The position numbers and the translations under genes are program-made. Of a DNA stretch of 28,196 nucleotides, positions 23,691 through 28,196 are shown piece after piece. The DNA comes from Chloroflexota bacterium. Lineage in GTDB: Bacteria > Chloroflexota > Anaerolineae > J102. The stretch spans positions 1 through 28,196 of the forward strand of contig JAADFV010000391.1 in NCBI GenBank assembly GCA_013152695.1. Direction: 5' to 3'. Position 1 is the first letter of the stretch. The number at the start of each line of letters is the position of its first letter. The notes below the pieces were generated by a model. The model had not been told where the DNA came from, did no database searches, and saw only the letters and a list, made by a program, of their open reading frames with translations.

Positions 23691-24872
23691 TTACTTTGCA
23701 CAGGCTGAAAGGAGAGCCGCTGTAACCATATCCTGCTCAGCCTCGGTCATCTGGTGGAACATCGGCAGCAAGAGTACCTGATCTTGCACCAGTTCGCTTT
23801 CACGCAAGTGTTGGCACGTGTTCGGTGCACAGTTGCAGGTGCCGCGACGCACGCACAGCCATGGCTCTTGCGCGTAAACCGGCTCGCGATGTGCGTTCAT
23901 CACGGCGCGCCGTGTCGAAATCCCCCGATCCAGCATGTACTGCATCACCTGGCGCTGGTCGCTGCCCTCGGGTAGACGTACGCCAAAACTCTGCCAGTTG
24001 CTGCGCGCCCAGGCAGGCTCCTTCGGCAAACCGACGCCCGTAATCTCGGCCAGCTTCTCCCGGTACCGCTGCGCCAGATAGCGGCGTCGTTTGACCATGT
24101 CGGGCACGCGCTTGAGTTGCTCGCGGCCCACAGCGGCCTGGATGTCGGTCATGCGATAGTTGTAGCCCAGCTCGACATACGACTCGAAAATTACCTGTCG
24201 GGCGCCGTGTCGCACGGTGTCGGATACGCTCATGGAATGCTGTCGCCACAGGCGGAATTTCTTGTTCCATTCAGGATTGGCCGTGGTGATCATACCACCA
24301 TCGCCCGTGGTGATCAGCTTACGAGGATGAAAAGAGAAGCAGGCGATGTCACCATGGGGCTTGCCGATACGCTGCCATTCACCCTGCCACAAAATTTCGC
24401 TACCGATGGCGGGCGCGGCGTCCTCGACCACGGGCAAGCCATACTTACGCCCGATGGCCACGATCGCGGCTAAATCGCAGGGCATTCCCACCTGATGCAC
24501 ACACAGAATGGCCTTGGTTCGTTCGGAGATAGCCGGTTCGATGAGCGCCGGATTCATATTGAATGTACCCGGAGCGATGTCCACGAACACCGGCGTGGCC
24601 CCACAATACCGCACTGCGTTGGCCGTGGCAATGAAGGAATGGCTCACCGTGATCACTTCATCCCCCGGGCCTACGCCTACCGCGCGCAAGGCCAGATGCA
24701 AGGACACCGTGCAATTGGACACGGCGCAGGCATGCTCAGCTCCCACGAACCCGGCGAACTCCTGCTCGAACGCTGCCACCTCCGGCCCTTGCGTCACCCA
24801 ACCCGAAGAGAGGGGACGCTTAACCGCTTCGATTTCTTCCTGGCCCAACCAGGGTTTGGCAATGGGGATCAT
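23691..24872 (-). CDS. DegT/DnrJ/EryC1/StrS aminotransferase (PLP-dependent)
   Basis: From the ATG at 24872, which overlaps the upstream stop as ATGA and has AGAGG before it, the protein has 393 residues, the family length. It begins MIPIAKPWLGQEEIEAVKRPL, with GWVTQGPEVAAFE, SNCTVSLHLAL, VEDAAPAIGSE and SFHPRKLITTGDGGMI, where the Lys should hold PLP. It transfers an amino group, usually from glutamate, to a keto-sugar nucleotide, making an aminosugar for the polymer. Near residues 340-362 there is a Cys-rich insert (LCVRRGTCNCAPNTCQHLR) just before the C-terminal QVLLLPMFHQMTEAEQD. I recall such an insert in one subgroup. It might bind a metal. The 4,6-dehydratase that would give a keto-sugar is not in the window. 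Confidence 0.9.
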   Translation of the reverse strand: MIPIAKPWLGQEEIEAVKRPLSSGWVTQGPEVAAFEQEFAGFVGAEHACAVSNCTVSLHLALRAVGVGPGDEVITVSHSFIATANAVRYCGATPVFVDIAPGTFNMNPALIEPAISERTKAILCVHQVGMPCDLAAIVAIGRKYGLPVVEDAAPAIGSEILWQGEWQRIGKPHGDIACFSFHPRKLITTGDGGMITTANPEWNKKFRLWRQHSMSVSDTVRHGARQVIFESYVELGYNYRMTDIQAAVGREQLKRVPDMVKRRRYLAQRYREKLAEITGVGLPKEPAWARSNWQSFGVRLPEGSDQRQVMQYMLDRGISTRRAVMNAHREPVYAQEPWLCVRRGTCNCAPNTCQHLRESELVQDQVLLLPMFHQMTEAEQDMVTAALLSACAK

Positions 24873-25840
24873 ACGACCTCTTTGGCTTGTTCCGAGCGCC
24901 ACCAGTTCACCAGACGCCGCAACCCCTCCTCCAGCGACACCTCTGTCTTGAAACCCAAAAGCCGCTCGGCTTTGGATGTATCGGCCAGACGTCTTGACAC
25001 AGGATTGACCTTGCGCTCGGCGCCATACTCCGGCTGCAAATCTGACCCCATTACTTTGAGCAAAGTATAGGCCAGATCGTTCAAGCTGGCCTCGACGCCG
25101 CTGGCGATATTGAAGACTTCATCTGTCACATCAGCTTTGGCTGCGAGGATGTTGGCGCGGGCGATATCCTCGGCGTAGACAAAATCCATGGTCTGAACCC
25201 CGTCGCCAAAGATCAAAGGAGACTTCCCCGCCTCGATGCGCTCCATCCAACGTACCAGCACTTCAGTGTAAACGCCATAGATGTCCATACGCGGACCGTA
25301 AACGTTAAAATAACGCAAGGCTACGTAATCGAGACCGTACATGTCGTTAAAACTGCGCAGCAGACCCTCGTTGAACACCTTGGCCGCGCCATAAAGCGTA
25401 CGGTTATTGTAGGGATGCTGCTTTTCGGTAGTGGGGAATTCTTCGGCCAGACCGTAGACCGAAGCCGACGACGCTGCTACGATCTTCTTGACGCCCTGTT
25501 CCACGGCGACCTCGGCCACGTTGAATGTGCCGTCCACCAGCACTTCCAAAGCTAATCGCGGTTCTTGTGCGCATTGGGTGATCCGCAACGCAGCCTGGTG
25601 AAACACGATATCGACATCCTCCATGAGCCGCCGAAGCAAGTCCACGTTGCGGATGTCGCCCTCAACCACTTCGACAGGGCCGTGTTCCAAGACCCAGGCC
25701 AGATTCGACATCTGCCCGCGAGAGAAATCGTCGATGATGGTGATCTTGCCAACCTGCTCGCGCACGAGTTGGTCGGTGATGTGGGAGCCGATGAGGCCGG
25801 CTCCACCGGTGATCAAAACTTTGATGCCTTCAAGATTCAT
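24869..25840 (-). CDS. NAD-dependent sugar-nucleotide epimerase/dehydratase (UDP-glucose 4-epimerase-like SDR)
   Basis: From the ATG at 25840, with GGAAGG seven bases upstream, the protein has 323 residues. The NAD-binding loop is VLITGGAGLIGSH, and IIDDFSRG follows the second strand. FHQAALRITQCAQEP, AASSASVYG, YGAAKVFNEG (Tyr and Lys of the SDR catalytic set) and ALRYFNVYGPRMD follow, then FGDGVQTMDFVYAEDIARA. It should epimerise or dehydrate a UDP- or dTDP-sugar in the cytoplasm. I cannot tell the exact substrate. GalE-like and 4-epimerases of UDP-GlcNAc or UDP-uronic acids look alike. The start lies inside the last codons of the upstream GT2 gene (11-base overlap). Confidence 0.87.
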   Translation of the reverse strand: MNLEGIKVLITGGAGLIGSHITDQLVREQVGKITIIDDFSRGQMSNLAWVLEHGPVEVVEGDIRNVDLLRRLMEDVDIVFHQAALRITQCAQEPRLALEVLVDGTFNVAEVAVEQGVKKIVAASSASVYGLAEEFPTTEKQHPYNNRTLYGAAKVFNEGLLRSFNDMYGLDYVALRYFNVYGPRMDIYGVYTEVLVRWMERIEAGKSPLIFGDGVQTMDFVYAEDIARANILAAKADVTDEVFNIASGVEASLNDLAYTLLKVMGSDLQPEYGAERKVNPVSRRLADTSKAERLLGFKTEVSLEEGLRRLVNWWRSEQAKEVV

Positions 25841-26879
25841 CTTGCATCCTTCCTGAGATTGACTGAGATTCGGTTGAAAACGCATGTGCGGCAGCCTTTA
25901 CATCTGGCTCCGCAGCAGTCTGCATATTCGAAAAACCCAATTGTGTCCTGAGCACGAAAAGAGGACGTCCCCGCACTTCGTCCAAAATTCGCCACAAGTA
26001 TTCGCCTAAAATGCCTAAGACGATGAGCTGCATCCCCCCCAAAAAAAGCACCGCCACTATCAGGGCTGAGTATCCTACCACCTGTATCCCGCCAAAAATC
26101 CGTTTAAAAATGACCACAAAACCCCATAAGAAACTAAATAGCGAAACAATGATCCCCAACAGCGAGATCAGACGCACAGGCGCGTAAGAAAAGGCTAATA
26201 AGGTATCGATAGCAGCCTTGACCTGGCGACCAAACGACCATTTAGACGTCCCTGAATGACGTTGGGGGCGTTCGTACGGCACCTCAGTTTGCGAGAAGCC
26301 CGACCAGCTAATCAGGCCGAAGGTGACGCGATTCCGCTCTTTGAATGAGGAAAAGGCCTCCACCACATCGCGATCAATCAGACAAAAGCCTCCCGTACCC
26401 TTTTTGGGATATTGGGGCAAGGCCACACGACGGATAAGCCGATAGAAGAGGGCAGCAAAGATACGTTTGCCCAGCGGATCGTCTCGGATCGTGCGCACAC
26501 CCCAGACGATTTTGTAACCCTTGCGCCAACGATCCAGGAACTCATGCAATACCTGTGGCGGGTCCTGTAAGTCAGCAGCCATGATAATGGCGGCATCACC
26601 ACTGGCGAGCTGCAGACCCGCGGCAGTGCCCACGTGACTACCAAAATTACGCGTAAAGCTGAGCGCTTTCACGCGTGGATCACGAACATGGAGCGCTTCC
26701 AGTACAGCGTAAGTGCCGTCAGTGCTGCCATCGTCGATAAAGATAAATTCCCAATCGACCGGCTCTGCTTCGGCCACAGTCACCAACTGGCGGTAGAGGA
26801 CTGGGATGTTCTCCTCTTCGTCGAAAGCGGGAATGACGATAGAGATCAGGGGACGAGAATGGGAGGTGGGATCAGGCAT
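25830..26879 (-). CDS. DPM1/GtrB-like glycosyltransferase family 2 with C-terminal membrane helices
   Basis: I chose the ATG at 26879, which overlaps the upstream gene by eight bases, giving 349 residues. The GT-A domain has ISIVIPAFDEEENIPVLY, FIDDGSTDGTY, SFTRNFGSHVGTAAGL, MAADLQDPP and GTGGFCLIDRDVV. Two membrane helices follow at about 232-258 and 270-297 (LISLLGIIVSLFSFLWGFVVI, ALIVAVLFLGGMQLIVLGILGEYL). This is the plan of polyprenyl-phosphate sugar synthases such as GtrB and ArnC, which load a sugar onto undecaprenyl phosphate for transfer outside the membrane. A tail of about 45 residues follows the usual ILGEYLWRI end. With the flippase-like gene upstream, it could serve a side-chain modification. 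Confidence 0.9.
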   Translation of the reverse strand: MPDPTSHSRPLISIVIPAFDEEENIPVLYRQLVTVAEAEPVDWEFIFIDDGSTDGTYAVLEALHVRDPRVKALSFTRNFGSHVGTAAGLQLASGDAAIIMAADLQDPPQVLHEFLDRWRKGYKIVWGVRTIRDDPLGKRIFAALFYRLIRRVALPQYPKKGTGGFCLIDRDVVEAFSSFKERNRVTFGLISWSGFSQTEVPYERPQRHSGTSKWSFGRQVKAAIDTLLAFSYAPVRLISLLGIIVSLFSFLWGFVVIFKRIFGGIQVVGYSALIVAVLFLGGMQLIVLGILGEYLWRILDEVRGRPLFVLRTQLGFSNMQTAAEPDVKAAAHAFSTESQSISGRMQDES

Positions 26880-27681
26880 GGGGGTGGGGGACAGCGCCAG
26901 GAGTCTCATAATGAGAGATGTCGAATCGGTTCCAGTGACTCAGATCTTGACCCAGAAGCGCAGCTAACTCTTGATTGGGACGGAAGAAGACGCCGTGCAG
27001 GAAGGCTGCGGCCAGAGGGGGAGTGGTGTCCTGGGGGCGACGAGCCGAGTTAATCTTCTGGCCAAACTCGAAGGCCAGTTGTGATCGAGGGGTGACGCCG
27101 AGGAATCGGAACAAGGTGTGGGCGAGGGTCTCGGGTGCGGTCGTGAGTTCATCGAAGAATAGTACCAAGATCTGTGATCGTCGGAATCGTGCGAAGTAGG
27201 GGGCAAGCAAGCGGGCGTACATGCCACGCGACATGTAGGAAAAGGGCCTGACGTAGCGAAAGCGAGGCTCGTACGAGGCTTCACGCTCGGATTCGCGTAA
27301 CAATGCTTCCTCGAAAGAAAGAGTCTCGATGCCATTCTTACGTGACCAAAGGTAATTGGAAAAGGTTCGTTCTACGGGATTACGCAAGATGAACACGAGA
27401 CGAATGTCGGGCATGTTGCTGTGGATGCGTTCGGCCACGCGGGGATCTTCAAGATAATAGGTGGATTTCTCGCCTACGGCCTTGTATCCCTGGGCTGCAG
27501 CGTAATACTTTTTAGTGTAATAGTCTAATCCTTTTTTGTACTCTTCATCCACTAGAAAAAATTTGGGTTCGGGCACGCGAGGCCGAGCCATATAGACTTC
27601 GGGATGGGCAGCGCACATCTCATAGAGATAGGACGTTCCGCACCGAGGCGCACCCGCGATGATGAATGTGGGGAGATTCAT
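26872..27681 (-). CDS. PAPS-dependent sulfotransferase
   Basis: The protein has 269 residues, begins MNLPTFIIAGAPRCGTSYLYEM, and so carries the 5'-phosphosulfate-binding loop at about residues 9-17 (GAPRCGTS). The 3'-phosphate-binding motif is FILRNPVERTFSNYLWSRKNG at about 97-117 with Arg100 and Ser108. EPKFFLVDEEYKKG and GEKSTYYL also fit the heparan/chondroitin-type sulfotransferase family. It would move sulfate from PAPS to a hydroxyl or amine of the glycan, making it anionic. No PAPS synthesis genes are in the window. The start overlaps the upstream stop as ATGA, so it is coupled to the membrane protein before it. Confidence 0.9.
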   Translation of the reverse strand: MNLPTFIIAGAPRCGTSYLYEMCAAHPEVYMARPRVPEPKFFLVDEEYKKGLDYYTKKYYAAAQGYKAVGEKSTYYLEDPRVAERIHSNMPDIRLVFILRNPVERTFSNYLWSRKNGIETLSFEEALLRESEREASYEPRFRYVRPFSYMSRGMYARLLAPYFARFRRSQILVLFFDELTTAPETLAHTLFRFLGVTPRSQLAFEFGQKINSARRPQDTTPPLAAAFLHGVFFRPNQELAALLGQDLSHWNRFDISHYETPGAVPHPHA

Positions 27682-28196
27682 TTCTGTATGTATCCTGGTT
27701 TGATGTCGGTCTCGGCCAAGGGCGCTACCCTGTGCTCGTTGCGACCGCGCATCACATAGAAGACTGCGCCAGGCAGTCGCAACAATACAACCCAGAGCCG
27801 CACGAGCAGCATAATGGCAGCGCCCTCGGCTATGCCTAATTGAGAAAAAAGGAGAAACGCGGTTGTCTCTGCCACGCCCACACCACCAGGTGCCAAGGGT
27901 AGACTATTGGCAATAGTCACCAGGGGGATAACGAGGAAAACCATCTCCCAACCGACGGAGAGATTAAGGGCACGGCTAGCCATGAGGAATGCGCTAAGGT
28001 AAAGGGTGCTGGAAAGAACAGAGAGCAGGAGCGCGGCCAACAAGACGCGTGGTCGGGCGTGATAGGATGAGATAGCGGTTTGGATTGAGCCACGAAAACG
28101 CTTTGGGATAAAACGGAGTGCAAACGCACGCGTCGGTTCCCACCACAAGAAAAGGAAACCCAACGTCAATCCTGCCACCATCACGAAGATAATCGC
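27678..28196 (-). CDS. UPF0104/lysylphosphatidylglycerol-synthase-TM-like membrane protein (C-terminal part, runs off right edge)
   Basis: The open frame continues to the window edge, so about 172 C-terminal residues are seen. Hydrophobic segments FVMVAGLTLGFLFLWW, VLLAALLLSVLSSTLYLSAFLM, MVFLVIPLVTIANSLPLAPGG and AAIMLLVRLWVVLLRL indicate a polytopic protein. The motif SLPLAPGGVGVAETTAF matches the P-x-x-PGG-x-G-x-x-E feature of UPF0104/MprF-flippase-like proteins. Family members move lipids or lipid-linked sugars, or are of unknown role. Next to a sulfotransferase and a polyprenyl-phosphate GT it could move a lipid-linked sugar. It is the most upstream gene in view, so the promoter of the glycan operon lies beyond the window. 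Confidence 0.8.
   Translation of the reverse strand, partial: AIIFVMVAGLTLGFLFLWWEPTRAFALRFIPKRFRGSIQTAISSYHARPRVLLAALLLSVLSSTLYLSAFLMASRALNLSVGWEMVFLVIPLVTIANSLPLAPGGVGVAETTAFLLFSQLGIAEGAAIMLLVRLWVVLLRLPGAVFYVMRGRNEHRVAPLAETDIKPGYIQK

Noticed and set aside
1..28196. CRISPR arrays, tRNA/rRNA genes, insertion sequences
   Set aside because: I saw no regularly spaced direct repeats, no tRNA-like cloverleaf with CCA end, no rRNA sequence and no transposase motifs on either strand.

Overview
The window reads as chromosomal DNA of a bacterium, most likely a member of the Chloroflexota (Anaerolineae/Caldilineae type). This is inferred from the Ala/Pro/Thr/Glu-rich linker of the ABC-transporter lipoprotein, the clustering of uroporphyrinogen-decarboxylase-like (UroD-like) proteins with LacI regulators, and the type of exopolysaccharide genes. 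No rRNA or other marker gene is present, so the assignment is tentative. Every gene I can support lies on the minus strand, so transcription runs from high to low coordinates.

Region A (about 7793 down to 1) is a carbohydrate-catabolism-type operon. It opens with a good sigma70-type promoter and LacI-like palindromes. The genes in order are: a LacI repressor fused to a complete UroD-like domain; two stand-alone UroD-like proteins; an L-rhamnose mutarotase; a third stand-alone UroD-like protein; a creatininase-family amidohydrolase; and the start of a sugar-type ABC substrate-binding lipoprotein that runs off the left edge. Four UroD-like domains in one sugar operon, one of them welded to the regulator and each with a different state of the zinc-ligand motif, is the most unusual thing here. 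The mutarotase and LacI regulator point to a deoxysugar or a modified (possibly O-methylated) sugar as substrate. The reaction done by the UroD-like enzymes is unknown.

Region B (7794-9485) is a scar zone. It holds a minus-strand rho-independent terminator (about 8034-8062) that ends the polysaccharide operon. It also holds a truncated DegT-type aminotransferase C-terminus, a methyltransferase gene that looks intact, and fragments that look like the ends of an oxidoreductase gene.

Region C (9486-28196) is an exopolysaccharide or cell-surface glycan cluster. From upstream to downstream it encodes: a flippase-like membrane protein (partial at the right edge), a PAPS-type sulfotransferase, a DPM1/GtrB-like GT2, a UDP-glucose-4-epimerase-like SDR, a DegT aminotransferase, a GDP-mannose-3,5-epimerase-like SDR, two GT2s, a methyltransferase, a GT4, an anchored protein of unknown role, a Wzy-like membrane protein, another GT4, a Wzz/BY-kinase (Wzc-like) gene split by a +1 frame change, a second promoter just upstream of that gene, UDP-GlcNAc 2-epimerase, a GT4 and the terminal methyltransferase. 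Many junctions are ATGA/GTGA overlaps, which supports co-transcription. A lone AT-rich island (about 22560-23690) interrupts the cluster. It carries a flavin-reductase-like gene with its own promoter and a leader region rich in inverted repeats. The product is probably a sulfated, possibly amino-sugar-containing polysaccharide made by a Wzx/Wzy-type route.
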